Source: Lachnospiraceae bacterium FE2018 (lineage in GTDB: Bacteria > Bacillota > Clostridia > Lachnospirales > Lachnospiraceae). From it: DNA of 64,000 nt. The stretch covers positions 1-64,000 of the forward strand of contig JNKK01000013.1 in the NCBI GenBank assembly GCA_000702845.1. Reading direction: 5' to 3'. A program made the translations under genes and the position numbers. The notes below the pieces were generated by a model, which was given only the letters and a program-made list of their open reading frames with translations, made no database searches and was not told the DNA's origin. Every line of letters starts with the position of its first letter. The stretch's first letter is position 1. Positions 34,381 through 43,091 of the stretch are shown in pieces.

Positions 34381-35151
34381 ATGATATTGCTCATTGATAT
34401 CGGGAACACCAGTATTGTACTCGGCGGGATGCGGGAAGGAGAACTTCGATTTTCCGGACGCATTGCGACGCATGGAGAGGATCTGCGTGAAGCCCTGAAA
34501 ATATTTTTAGAGAAAAATCATGCTGCACCGGGGACTATCTCCGGTGCAGTGCTGACTTCCGTGGTTCCGAAGGCGACCGAACAGGTTCTGGAGGCGCTGT
34601 GGCAGTATGGCATAGCAGATACGATGGTGGTTGACTGTCACACGAATACCGGTCTCACGCTGGAGGTGGATCATCCGGAGACGGTCGGAACCGATATGAT
34701 TGTCGGAGCGGCAGCGGCTGTCAGCCGGTGCGGCGCGCCGGTCATTATGATCGATATGGGGACGGCCACAACATTTTCGTATGTGGACGCGCAGAATCGT
34801 TATCAGGGGCATATCATTATGCCCGGGATCCGCGTTTCTCTGGATGCACTGCTCGATAAGACGGCACAGCTGCCGCCGATCGAACTGGAGGTGCCTCCGC
34901 ATATCATCGGGAAGAACACGCCGGATGCAATGAAGAGCGGCATTATGTTCGGGAATGCGGCCATGGTAGACGGAATTCTGGACCGGATTATAGAAGCATA
35001 CGGTCTTTCAGAAGAAGAGGTCGGGATCATTGCGACCGGAGGACTGAGCCCGTTTGTCATGCAGCTCTGCAGGCATGAGGTGATCGTAGATAACGATCTG
35101 CTGCTGAAAGGACTGTATGAGATCTGGATGCGGAATCGTGATAAAAAATAA
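34381..35151 (+). CDS. coaX: Type III pantothenate kinase
   Basis: 256 residues. The ASKHA motifs are clear: LLIDIGNTSIVLGG (phosphate 1), DMGTATTFSYVD (phosphate 2), GHIIMPGIRVSLDAL, and ATGGLSPF (adenosine). It phosphorylates pantothenate, the first step to CoA, and is not inhibited by CoA in known members. It follows panT by 85 nt, likely one transcript, ending at the terminator 35159-35186. Confidence 0.95.
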   Translation: MILLIDIGNTSIVLGGMREGELRFSGRIATHGEDLREALKIFLEKNHAAPGTISGAVLTSVVPKATEQVLEALWQYGIADTMVVDCHTNTGLTLEVDHPETVGTDMIVGAAAAVSRCGAPVIMIDMGTATTFSYVDAQNRYQGHIIMPGIRVSLDALLDKTAQLPPIELEVPPHIIGKNTPDAMKSGIMFGNAAMVDGILDRIIEAYGLSEEEVGIIATGGLSPFVMQLCRHEVIVDNDLLLKGLYEIWMRNRDKK

Positions 35152-35158
35152 CAGGATC

Positions 35159-35186
35159 AGGCTGTCTCATAAGAGGCAGCCTTTTT
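35159..35186 (+). terminator. Rho-independent terminator
   Basis: AGGCTG-CTC pairs with GAG-CAGCCT, followed by TTTTT. It ends panT-coaX. Confidence 0.8.
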
Positions 35187-35262
35187 ATGCGGAAAAAATG
35201 GAAGAGATGATGAGCTTATGCTATGATAGATAACAGCACAGATTTATTAAAGGGAAAACAAC

Positions 35263-36009
35263 ATGCAGGGAGCATTTTCAAGAACAGAACTTCTGCTCGG
35301 CGCAGATGCAATGCGCCGTCTGGCAGATGCGCGCGTTGCTGTCTTCGGCCTCGGCGGTGTCGGCGGATATGTCGTGGAAGCACTGGCCCGCTCGGGTATC
35401 GGCGCACTTGATCTGATCGACAATGATACTGTCAGCGAGAGCAATCTGAACCGACAGATCATCGCGACGCGCAGCACAATCGGGCAGTATAAAACAGATG
35501 CAGCGGCTGCGCGCGTAGTAGAGATTCATCCGGAATGCCGGGTGCGCACATACAGAGCTTTTTATCTGCCGGAGACCAGAGATCAGTTTGATTTCACAGA
35601 ATATGATTATGTGGTGGATGCCATCGATACCGTCAGCGGCAAACTGGCGCTGGCAGAACAGGCACAGGCTGCAGGCGTTCCGGTTATTTCTGCCATGGGA
35701 ACCGGCAACAAGTTAAATCCGGCTGCGTTTGAAGTGGCAGATATCTATGAGACATCCGTGTGTCCGCTTGCAAAGGTTATGCGGAAAGAATGCAGGAAGC
35801 GGGGGATCCGTGCCCTGAAGGTCGTATACTCAAAGGAAGAAGCGCTGACGCCCGATCCGGCGTCGGTGCAAAAAGAGCTGCAGGAGCTGGCAGAGAGCGG
35901 ATCAAGCCGCAGATCCATCCCCGGATCCGTGGCATTTGTCCCGTCGGTTGTCGGACTGATCATTGCCGGGGAAATTATAAAAGATCTGAGCGGAATCGGA
36001 AATCGTTAA
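35263..36009 (+). CDS. tcdA: tRNA threonylcarbamoyladenosine dehydratase
   Basis: 248 residues. The E1-like ThiF fold has the nucleotide loop VAVFGLGGVGGYVVEALARS (about 22-41), DNDTVSESNLNRQ, and YVVDAIDTVSGKLAL; SVCPLAKVMRK and PGSVAFVPSVVGL match TcdA (CsdL). It dehydrates t6A to the cyclic ct6A form on ANN-decoding tRNAs, using ATP. Seventeen nt separate it from larE, suggesting cotranscription, although the functions are unrelated. Confidence 0.9.
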   Translation: MQGAFSRTELLLGADAMRRLADARVAVFGLGGVGGYVVEALARSGIGALDLIDNDTVSESNLNRQIIATRSTIGQYKTDAAAARVVEIHPECRVRTYRAFYLPETRDQFDFTEYDYVVDAIDTVSGKLALAEQAQAAGVPVISAMGTGNKLNPAAFEVADIYETSVCPLAKVMRKECRKRGIRALKVVYSKEEALTPDPASVQKELQELAESGSSRRSIPGSVAFVPSVVGLIIAGEIIKDLSGIGNR

Positions 36010-36026
36010 ACATAAGGATAATTCAT

Positions 36027-36887
36027 ATGGATCTGTTATACAAAAAATACAGAAAACTGAAGGAGATTCTCAGGTCATACGGAACCATCGCCATTGCGTA
36101 TTCCGGCGGCGTGGATTCTACCTTTCTGCTGAAGACAGCGGCAGATGTTCTGGGAGAACGTGTTCTTGCTGTCACAGCATCTGCGCCATACGTTCCTGAA
36201 AGAGAAATGACAGAAACAAAGAAGTTTTGTGAAGCAAACAGCATTCGGCAAATCATAGTGGAATCGAATGCGCTGGACAGTGATACATTCCGAAAGAACC
36301 CGCCGAACCGCTGCTATTACTGCAAGCAAGATCTGTTCGGGAAAATGATTGCGGAAGCCGGAAAGAATGGGATCAGCTATGTGGCCGAAGGATCCAACAT
36401 GGATGATACCGGTGATTACCGGCCCGGTATGCAGGCAATCCGGGAACTTGGGGTGAAAAGCCCGCTGCAGGAGGCAGAGCTTTATAAATACGAAATCCGC
36501 GCGCTCTCCAGAGAACTGGGACTTCCTACCTGGGATAAGCCGTCATTTGCCTGTCTCGCGTCGCGGTTTGTGTACGGGGAATCGATTACGGAAGAGAAAC
36601 TTGGGATGGTTGACCGGGCAGAACAGCTGCTGCTGGATCTGGGATTCCGGCAGTTCCGTGTCCGGCTGCATGGGAAACTGGCACGGATCGAAGTGCTTCC
36701 GGAGGAGATTGAACATCTTGCCGCTTCAGAGACGCGGGTAGGCCTGTATGCCGGGATGAAAGCGATCGGGTTTGACTATGTCACGATGGACCTGGGCGGA
36801 TACCGGACAGGCAGTATGAATGAGACACTGGAAGGTTTTCCGGTCTGTAAAGACAGACCGGCTTTAGACAAAAGCAAAGTAGTTTGA
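36027..36887 (+). CDS. larE: LarE sulfur insertase for the nickel-pincer cofactor
   Basis: 286 residues. The PP-loop is AYSGGVDSTFLL (about 24-35). Three cysteines stand out: Cys96 and Cys99 in NRCYYCK and Cys176 in SFACLASR; Cys176 coincides with the sacrificial Cys of Lactobacillus LarE. A three-Cys set is the pattern of LarE enzymes that hold a 4Fe-4S cluster and use external sulfide, so this one may be catalytic; that is inference. LarE builds the NPN cofactor used by LarA, encoded 7 kb downstream. larB and larC are not in the window. Confidence 0.9.
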   Translation: MDLLYKKYRKLKEILRSYGTIAIAYSGGVDSTFLLKTAADVLGERVLAVTASAPYVPEREMTETKKFCEANSIRQIIVESNALDSDTFRKNPPNRCYYCKQDLFGKMIAEAGKNGISYVAEGSNMDDTGDYRPGMQAIRELGVKSPLQEAELYKYEIRALSRELGLPTWDKPSFACLASRFVYGESITEEKLGMVDRAEQLLLDLGFRQFRVRLHGKLARIEVLPEEIEHLAASETRVGLYAGMKAIGFDYVTMDLGGYRTGSMNETLEGFPVCKDRPALDKSKVV

Positions 36888-36903
36888 TCAGAGACACATC
36901 TGG

Positions 36904-36932
36904 TTGACACTGTATTTTTAGGTCGGTATTAT
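36904..36932 (+). promoter_or_regulatory. Sigma-A promoter of the FadR-type regulator gene
   Basis: TTGACA, 17-nt spacer, TATTAT. The start site would be near 36940, 37 nt before the ATG. The -10 overlaps the larE terminator stem. Confidence 0.7.
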
Positions 36933-36957
36933 GATAGTAATACCGGCCTTATTTTTG
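36921..36957 (+). terminator. Terminator after larE
   Basis: GGTCGGTATTA pairs with TAATACCGGCC (one G-T), followed by TTATTTTTG. It ends tcdA-larE. Confidence 0.75.
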
Positions 36958-36976
36958 CAGTTCAGACAGGTGCGTG

Positions 36977-37654
36977 ATGGAGAAATCATACGAAAGAGTA
37001 GTACAGTATGTAAAAGATGAAATACTGGCGGGAAGGCTTCGTCCGGGTGATAAGCTGGCAACAGAGCGTGTGCTGGCAGAGCAGCTTTCTGTCAGTCGCA
37101 ATTCTGTGCGGGAAGGTCTGCGGATTCTGGAAAATATCGGCGTGATTTCTTCACAGCAGGGATCCGGCAATTATATTTCGCTGAACTTTGACGAGACAAT
37201 GTCGGAAGTGCTTTCCTTCATGTATTTTCTGAAAGGAATGGATGAGCGGCAGGTGACGGAGTTCCGATGGTTTATCGAGCGTGAGGCAATGCTGCTTGCA
37301 GTTAAGCGCGCAGACAGAAAGCAGAAGCAGCGCATGATGATTCATCTGGATGGTCTTGAAAAAGCAATCACCGAAGAGAATCGCGTGCTGCATGATAAAG
37401 GGATTCACCGTGTTCTTGTAGAGGCCAGCAGAAATGATTTTCTGATCACAAATTACCAGGCACTGACCAATCTGATGGACCGCTACATCAGCTCCATGCG
37501 TACGCGTATCATTTCAGGTATGCAGAGCCGCAATAAGCTGGAATATGCACATCGTGTGCTGGTGGAAGGTGTTGTTGAGAGTGATTTGGAAAAAGGTCTG
37601 ACGGGACTTCGGGATCACTTCGGATATATCGAACAGTATAAGGATCTGATCTGA
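36977..37654 (+). CDS. lctA: GntR/FadR-family lactate regulator
   Basis: 225 residues. The N-terminal winged helix-turn-helix (LRPGDKLATERVLAEQLSVS, VREGLRILENIGVISSQQGS) is followed by an FCD ligand domain with its metal-binding Asp/His pattern (FIEREAMLLAV; DKGIHRVLVEAS; AHRVLVEGV). LldR/PdhR/FadR relatives bind TTGGTNNNACCAA-type palindromes. An exact one lies at 37787-37809, overlapping the permease promoter, so it probably represses (or activates) lactate use in response to lactate. The product corresponds to LctA of the lct clusters of gut butyrate producers. The ATG at 36977 was preferred over the adjacent GTG. Confidence 0.88.
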   Translation: MEKSYERVVQYVKDEILAGRLRPGDKLATERVLAEQLSVSRNSVREGLRILENIGVISSQQGSGNYISLNFDETMSEVLSFMYFLKGMDERQVTEFRWFIEREAMLLAVKRADRKQKQRMMIHLDGLEKAITEENRVLHDKGIHRVLVEASRNDFLITNYQALTNLMDRYISSMRTRIISGMQSRNKLEYAHRVLVEGVVESDLEKGLTGLRDHFGYIEQYKDLI

Positions 37655-37703
37655 CAAAGAGCCTCTTAATGATATGGGTTAATATATTTAGGAGAATTGC
37701 ACA

Positions 37704-37730
37704 AAATGCACGATTCGAATCCGTGCATTT
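37704..37730 (+). other. Hairpin downstream of the regulator gene
   Basis: AAATGCACG pairs with CGTGCATTT around ATTCGAATC. It lacks a T run on this strand and may be a weak terminator or a second protein-binding site. Confidence 0.4.
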
Positions 37731-37751
37731 ATATGAAAAAAAGTTACACTC

Positions 37752-37780
37752 TTGACGCGTTTTTGCCAGAGGTGTATTAT
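37752..37780 (+). promoter_or_regulatory. Promoter of the lactate cluster
   Basis: TTGACG (37752-37757), 17-nt spacer, TATTAT (37775-37780). The predicted start near 37787 is the first base of the operator. Confidence 0.75.
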
Positions 37781-37786
37781 TTAGTA

Positions 37787-37809
37787 TAAGATTGGTACTA
37801 CCAATCTTA
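37787..37809 (+). promoter_or_regulatory. FadR/LldR-type operator
   Basis: TAAGATTGGTA, central C, TACCAATCTTA: a perfect 11+1+11 palindrome containing TTGGT-N3-ACCAA, the consensus core of GntR/FadR-subfamily operators. Its overlap with the start site points to repression. The following leader (37810-37923) has a 9-bp inverted repeat (TGCTTCGAA 37824-37832, TTCGAAGCA 37857-37865). Confidence 0.8.
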
Positions 37810-37923
37810 CGTAACACATCTATTGCTTCGAACCGTTTTTCTAAAAAAATCATTTCTTCGAAGCACATCCTGAACAATTGCAATATCTGATCAGGAACAG
37901 TCTTTTTTGCAGGGGGAATATCT

Positions 37924-39471
37924 ATGCTGGTACTTAAATTTTTGCTTGCGATGCTGCCGATTATCTGGCTGATGATTGCGCTTTCCGTTCTGAAAATGCC
38001 CGGATTCAAAGCATGTGCAATCGCTGCGCTGATCGCTGCAGTTCTCGCCCCGGTATTCTGGAAACAGCCGGTCGCATGGACAGGTGCGGCAGCACTCGAA
38101 GGTGTACTTAACGCACTCTGGCCGATCTGTCTGGTCATTCTTGCAGCACTTTTCACTTATAATCTGACACTTGAAACGAAGGCCATGGAAGACATTAAAT
38201 ATATGCTTTCCGGTGTCTCGATGGATGGCCGCGTTCTGATTCTGATCATCGGATGGGCCTTCGGAAATTTCATGGAAGGTATGGCCGGTTTCGGAACAGC
38301 AGTGGCGATTCCGGCGGCAATTCTCGTTGCGCTCGGATTTGATCCGGTCCGCACAATCGTAGCATGTCTCGTAGTCAACTCCATGCCGACGGCATTCGGT
38401 TCTGTCGGTGTTCCGACTGTCACATTGTCAGCGGTTACCGGAATTGATGCAAACATCCTTTCCTCAAATGTAGCAATTATTGAATGCGTTCTGTTTGTTC
38501 TTTCTCCATTTATTATGGTCGCTATTTTCGGCGGCGGACTGAAGGCGCTGAAAGGCGTGTTTGGAATCACAACGATTGCGGCGCTGGCCTTTGTGATTCC
38601 GGAAATGATCGCCGGCCTGTTTATGGGTCCGCAGCTGCCGGATATCATCGGTTCTGTCTGCAGCCTGATCTGCACGGTTCTTGTGGCAACTAAAACAAAG
38701 AATAAACCTGTTCCGAAAGAGTACGTGGTTTCAGCCGGCGGCAGAGAGAAGCGTACCCTGACCGCCAGACAGGCTGTCATTGCGTGGTCTCCGTTTATTC
38801 TGATCCTTGTCTTCCTTCTGATTACCACACTGGTACCGTTTATTCATGACCCGCTTGCGGCTGTGAAATCCAGTGTTCAGATTTATCCGGAAGAGGGTGC
38901 ATCAAAACTGTCATTCTCGTGGATCAATACTCCAGGAGTCATTATCTTTATTGCTGCCTTTATCGGCGGCGTGATTCAGAAGGCTTCCGGCTCTGCGATG
39001 CTGCGCGTTCTCGGCAAGACGCTCAAGAGCAACTGGAAGACCGTATTTACGATCTGTTGCGTCGTGGCCTGTGCGAAAATTATGGACCACAGCGGCATGA
39101 CGACAGATATATCCAACCTCCTTGCGAGAACAGGATCTTTCTTCCCGTTTGTATCTCCTCTGATCGGTGTACTCGGTGCATTCATCACAGGAAGCGGGAC
39201 GAGCACCTGCGTCCTGTTTGGAAGCATGCAGGCGATGACAGCACAGCAGATCGGCGCAAGTCCCGCCTGGCTTGCGGCGGCCAATGTGATGGGGGCGGGC
39301 ATCGGCAAGATGATCAGTCCCCAGTGCATCGCCATCGGCCTTGCTGCCGTCAACATGATTGGCGAGGAGAACGTAATTCTGAAACATGTAACAAAATACT
39401 GTGTACTGTACTTTGTAATCGGCGGCATCCTGTGCTTCTGCCTGCCGCATATATTACCTGCTATAATCTAA
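37924..39471 (+). CDS. lctP: L-lactate permease (LctP family)
   Basis: 515 residues, about thirteen membrane spans. Family signatures: IGWAFGNFMEGMAGFGTAVA IPAAILVALGFDPVRT, NSMPTAFGSVGVPTVTL, and MISPQCIAIGLAAV near the end. It imports lactate with a proton. It is the first gene after the operator at 37787, and the rest of the cluster follows in the same direction. The corresponding gene is lctE in some lct clusters. Confidence 0.93.
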   Translation: MLVLKFLLAMLPIIWLMIALSVLKMPGFKACAIAALIAAVLAPVFWKQPVAWTGAAALEGVLNALWPICLVILAALFTYNLTLETKAMEDIKYMLSGVSMDGRVLILIIGWAFGNFMEGMAGFGTAVAIPAAILVALGFDPVRTIVACLVVNSMPTAFGSVGVPTVTLSAVTGIDANILSSNVAIIECVLFVLSPFIMVAIFGGGLKALKGVFGITTIAALAFVIPEMIAGLFMGPQLPDIIGSVCSLICTVLVATKTKNKPVPKEYVVSAGGREKRTLTARQAVIAWSPFILILVFLLITTLVPFIHDPLAAVKSSVQIYPEEGASKLSFSWINTPGVIIFIAAFIGGVIQKASGSAMLRVLGKTLKSNWKTVFTICCVVACAKIMDHSGMTTDISNLLARTGSFFPFVSPLIGVLGAFITGSGTSTCVLFGSMQAMTAQQIGASPAWLAAANVMGAGIGKMISPQCIAIGLAAVNMIGEENVILKHVTKYCVLYFVIGGILCFCLPHILPAII

Positions 39472-39519
39472 GAAAACGCACATTTGCAATGGAGAAAATC
39501 ACACAATAACCACAATGGC

Positions 39520-39593
39520 ACGGGTCAGCTGAGGATAAATGTCTCACGCGAATTCCACCTGAGCAGGGAGACATTTATCCTCAGCTGACCCGT
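39520..39593 (+). repeat. Perfect 26-bp inverted repeat
   Basis: Arms 39520-39545 and 39568-39593 are exact reverse complements (outer ACGGGTCAGCTGAGG...), with a 22-nt loop. They sit between lctP and lctD. No T run follows. It could be an attenuating or mRNA-processing hairpin, or a small REP/MITE-like insertion. Confidence 0.85.
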
Positions 39594-39630
39594 ACAAGAA
39601 GTTTATAAATCTACAGCAAGGAGGGTAACT

Positions 39631-41052
39631 ATGGCGAACTACAACACACTGACACCCGAACTGATCGAACAGCTCAAAGCTGCCGCACCGGGACATCTTC
39701 TGACCGGCGACGAGATCAATGAGGACTACGCGCATGACGAAATGCCGATTTACGGCAAGCGTATGCCTGACGCACTGCTGATGGCAACTTCCACCGAGGA
39801 AATCGCTGCAGTTATGAAGATCTGCAACGAGAACCTGATTCCGGTTACACCGCGCGGTGCAGGCACCGGGCTGGTCGGCGGATGTGTTCCGATGTATGGC
39901 GGTGTTGTCATCGACACAACCAAGATGAAACAGATTCTGGAGTATGATCTGGATAACTTCATCGTTAAAATCCAGCCGGGCGTGCTTCTGCAGGAGCTGG
40001 CTGATGACTGTGCAAAGCAGGGATACCTGTATCCGCCGGATCCGGGCGAGAAACTTGCAACTGTCGGTGGTAATGTATCCACAAATGCAGGCGGCATGCG
40101 CGCAGTCAAATACGGCGCAACCCGTGATTACGTCCAGGCAATGAAGGTCGTTCTTCCGAACGGCGAAATTACAGATTTCGGCGCAAGCGTCAGCAAGACA
40201 AGCTCCGGTTACAGTCTGCTGAATCTGATGATCGGAAGCGAAGGAACACTTGGTATTATCACTGAGCTTACCCTGAAGATCATTCCGGCTCCGAAGAAGG
40301 TTATCAGCCTGATTATTCCGTTTGAAGATCTTGAGAGCGCAATCGCAACAGTTCCGAAACTGAAAGCTGCAAATCTCGGCCCGCAGGCTCTGGAGTTTAT
40401 GGAGCGCGAGATCGTCCTTTCCAGCGAGCGCTACATCGGCCGCGCTGTATTCCCGAAGGAGATTGAGGGCGCAGAGGTCGGCGCATATCTGCTTGTCACA
40501 TTTGACGGCGAGGATGAGGATTCTCTGTTTGATCTCGTTGAGAAGGCAAGCGACCTTGTTCTTGAAGAGGGCGCAATGGATGTTCTCGTAGCTGACACAC
40601 CGGCTAAGATCAAAGATGCATGGGCAGCACGTTCCAGCTTCCTCGAGGCAATCGAGGCAGAGACCAAGCTGCTTGATGAGTGCGACGTTGTTGTTCCGGT
40701 TAACAAGATTCCGGATTTCCTGACTTTCTCCAAGAAGTGGGGCGAGGAATGTGATCTGATCATTAAGAGTTTCGGACACGCAGGCGACGGAAACCTGCAC
40801 ATCTACCAGTGCTCGAATGATCTGGAAGAGGATGAGTTCAAGCGCCGTGTCGACATTTATTTTGAAAAGCTGTATGAAGAAGCAGTTGCCTGCGGCGGAC
40901 TGGTATCCGGCGAGCACGGTATTGGCCGCGGCAAGGTGAAATATCTGAAAGAGTCCGTCGGTGAGACAAATATGGCTCTGATGGAAGGTATCAAGAAAGT
41001 CTTCGATCCGAACCTGATTTTGAACCCGGGCAAAGTTTGCTACACACTGTAA
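39631..41052 (+). CDS. lctD: FAD-dependent lactate dehydrogenase (GlcD-type)
   Basis: 473 residues. The PCMH-type FAD domain shows TPRGAGTGLVGGCVP (about 73-87), PPDPGEKLATVGGNVSTNAG and GSEGTLGIITELTL. The C-terminal cap domain ends with FGHAGDGNLHIYQ, SGEHGIGRGKVKYL and DPNLILNPGKV. It oxidises lactate (D-lactate in characterised gut relatives) to pyruvate. With EtfAB, the Acetobacterium enzyme drives this by electron confurcation; the Etf genes are downstream here, so a similar route is likely but the EtfA here lacks the extra ferredoxin domain. Confidence 0.9.
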   Translation: MANYNTLTPELIEQLKAAAPGHLLTGDEINEDYAHDEMPIYGKRMPDALLMATSTEEIAAVMKICNENLIPVTPRGAGTGLVGGCVPMYGGVVIDTTKMKQILEYDLDNFIVKIQPGVLLQELADDCAKQGYLYPPDPGEKLATVGGNVSTNAGGMRAVKYGATRDYVQAMKVVLPNGEITDFGASVSKTSSGYSLLNLMIGSEGTLGIITELTLKIIPAPKKVISLIIPFEDLESAIATVPKLKAANLGPQALEFMEREIVLSSERYIGRAVFPKEIEGAEVGAYLLVTFDGEDEDSLFDLVEKASDLVLEEGAMDVLVADTPAKIKDAWAARSSFLEAIEAETKLLDECDVVVPVNKIPDFLTFSKKWGEECDLIIKSFGHAGDGNLHIYQCSNDLEEDEFKRRVDIYFEKLYEEAVACGGLVSGEHGIGRGKVKYLKESVGETNMALMEGIKKVFDPNLILNPGKVCYTL

Positions 41053-41095
41053 ACAAAAGGCAGATATGAGACTGTACTGAAGAAAGGGACAAAGT

Positions 41096-42265
41096 ATGGC
41101 ATATTTTATTACAGATGATTGTAAAGATCTGATTAAAGATATCCGTAATTTCTGTGAGAATGAAGTGAAAGAGCAGGCTTATGAGGCTGAGAAGCTCGGC
41201 TACTCTGATGAAGAAGCTGCGGATGAGATCATTATGGAAATCCTCGGCGGTATTCAGGAAATGGGTATCGGAACGCTTCCGATTCCGGAAGAACTCGGCG
41301 GCCCGGGACTGTGCAGGATCGACCGTGCGGCAATCATTGAGGAAATCTCCAAATATGATTCCGGTATCGCAATGACATTTATGGCAAACGAGCTTGCGCT
41401 TGACTCTGTTGAGATCGCAGGTACCGACGAGCAGAAGGAACGCTGCTACGAGATTCTCGGAGAAGGCGGCTACGGCGCGTTCTGCCTGACTGAGCCGAAT
41501 GCAGGCTGTGATGTATCCAATGCATCCACAACAGCAGTAAAAGACGGCGATGATTATATCCTGAATGGTTCCAAGTGCTTTATCACAAATGGAACAATCG
41601 CTGATTTTTATGTTGTATATGCAATCACAGATAAGACCGTTCCGGCTGCAAAGGGCGGCTACACTGCGTTCCTGATTGAGAAAGGAACCAAGGGTCTTTC
41701 TGCAGGGTCCATCGAGAACAAGATGGGTATCCGCAACAGCCATACCAGCGACGTTGTTCTGGAAGACTGCCGCGTACCGGCAAGCTGCATTCTCGGCGAA
41801 GTAGGCAAAGGATTCCAGGTTGCTATGGGAACTCTTGACATTGCCCGCGTATGGTGCGGAATCGCTGCACTTGGCGTCGCACAGCGCGCAATTGATGAGT
41901 CTGTTGAGTATGTAAAACAGCGTGTACAGTTCGGAAAGCCGCTGGCAAAGAACGAAGTTATTCAGTTCAAGATCGCTGATATGCAGATGAAGACAGAGGC
42001 AGCGCGCCAGATGTGTGCATATGCCCTGACCCTGATCGACAGAGGCGAGGACTTCTCACTGGCTGCTGCAGAAGCAAAATGTCTGGCAGGCGATGCTGCC
42101 ATGGCAGTTGCAACAGAAGCAGTTCAGATCCACGGCGGATATGGCTACAGCAGAGAATATCCGGTTGAGAAACTGATGCGTGATGCGAAGATCTTCCAGA
42201 TTTTCGAGGGAACCAACGAGATTCAGAGACTGGTTGTCGGAAGAGCTACGATTGGAAAGATTTGA
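41096..42265 (+). CDS. Acyl-CoA dehydrogenase / enoyl-CoA reductase
   Basis: 389 residues. FAD/acyl-CoA motifs: CLTEPNAGCDVSNASTTAV (about 134-152), ILNGSKCFITNGTIADFYVV, MGIRNSHTSDV, and the C-terminal AVQIHGGYGYSREYPVEKLM RDAKIFQIFEGTNE. The glycine-rich HGGYGY region lies near the usual catalytic base; Glu of FEGTNE is the short-chain ACAD base. It is placed before EtfB-EtfA, as in acryloyl-CoA reductase of Clostridium propionicum and the additional ACAD of Anaerobutyricum lct clusters. It may reduce acryloyl- or crotonyl-CoA with electrons from lactate. Confidence 0.88.
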   Translation: MAYFITDDCKDLIKDIRNFCENEVKEQAYEAEKLGYSDEEAADEIIMEILGGIQEMGIGTLPIPEELGGPGLCRIDRAAIIEEISKYDSGIAMTFMANELALDSVEIAGTDEQKERCYEILGEGGYGAFCLTEPNAGCDVSNASTTAVKDGDDYILNGSKCFITNGTIADFYVVYAITDKTVPAAKGGYTAFLIEKGTKGLSAGSIENKMGIRNSHTSDVVLEDCRVPASCILGEVGKGFQVAMGTLDIARVWCGIAALGVAQRAIDESVEYVKQRVQFGKPLAKNEVIQFKIADMQMKTEAARQMCAYALTLIDRGEDFSLAAAEAKCLAGDAAMAVATEAVQIHGGYGYSREYPVEKLMRDAKIFQIFEGTNEIQRLVVGRATIGKI

Positions 42266-42284
42266 AGATAGAAAGGAAAGCAGT

Positions 42285-43076
42285 ATGGAAATTTTAGTAT
42301 GCATTAAGCAGGTTCCGGATGATTCTGTAGAAATCCGTCTGGGTGCAGACGGACAGCCGGATCTGTCCGCTGCGGATCCGCAGGGAAATGCGTTTGATAC
42401 GTATGCACAGGAACTCGCAGTTCGTTTTGTGGAAGAGAACGGCGGTGCTGTCACAGTTGCTTCTGTAGGTCCCGAAGACAATAAGACCTGCCTGAAGAAT
42501 GCACTGGCAGTTGGTGCAGCAAAGGCACATCATATTTCTGATGATGGAATTGCAGGCGCAGATGCAGCGGTTACCGCTAATCTGCTGGCAGCAGGTATCA
42601 AAAAGATTGAGGAAGCAGACGGCGTGAAATTTGATCTGATTCTCTGCGGAAGAGAGTCCACAGACGCCATCGGCGGTGAAGTCGGTGAACTTCTGGCCGA
42701 GGCACTCGGTCTTCCGTTCGTTTCTGATATCGTTGAGGCAGTTCCGGATGCAGCAGGCCTGAAGGTTAAGAAAGAACTGGAGTCCGGCTATCTCATGGTA
42801 GAAACGCCGGTTCCGGCAGTCATGACTGTTTCAAAACCGGATTATGATCCGCGCTATCCGACAATTAAGAGCAAACTGGCAGCCAGAAAGGTGAAGATTC
42901 CGACGATCGCAAAAGCAGATACAGGAATCTCCGCAGATGCGGAAACACCGAAGGTTGTATTTGCGGGCTTTGAAGAGCCGCCGAAGCGTGAAGCAGGCGT
43001 CAAGATCCAGGAGGATGAGCCGGCAGATGCAGTCGCAAAGGCTTTTGAAATCATGACAGCAGATAAGGTGCTTTAA
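42285..43076 (+). CDS. etfB: Electron transfer flavoprotein beta subunit
   Basis: 263 residues. Starts MEILVCIKQVPDD and has FDTYAQELAVRF, FDLILCGRESTDAIGGEVGE LLAEALGLP and MTVSKPDYDPRYPTIKSKLAARK, typical EtfB. It binds the second flavin or AMP at the interface with EtfA. Whether it is the bifurcating type cannot be settled by eye. Nineteen nt after the acyl-CoA dehydrogenase and 15 nt before etfA. The ATG at 42285 follows GAAAGG; the longer frame is spurious. Confidence 0.93.
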   Translation: MEILVCIKQVPDDSVEIRLGADGQPDLSAADPQGNAFDTYAQELAVRFVEENGGAVTVASVGPEDNKTCLKNALAVGAAKAHHISDDGIAGADAAVTANLLAAGIKKIEEADGVKFDLILCGRESTDAIGGEVGELLAEALGLPFVSDIVEAVPDAAGLKVKKELESGYLMVETPVPAVMTVSKPDYDPRYPTIKSKLAARKVKIPTIAKADTGISADAETPKVVFAGFEEPPKREAGVKIQEDEPADAVAKAFEIMTADKVL

Positions 43077-43091
43077 AGGAGGAGATCGAAG

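Noticed and set aside
37509-39450. Long antisense frames over lctP
   Set aside because: The plus-strand permease is certain; the reverse frames lack any domain.
39544-40917. A 457-codon antisense open frame over lctD
   Set aside because: It lies entirely opposite a clear lactate dehydrogenase gene, is Cys/His-rich with no recognisable domain, and has no ribosome binding site. It is a by-product of codon bias.
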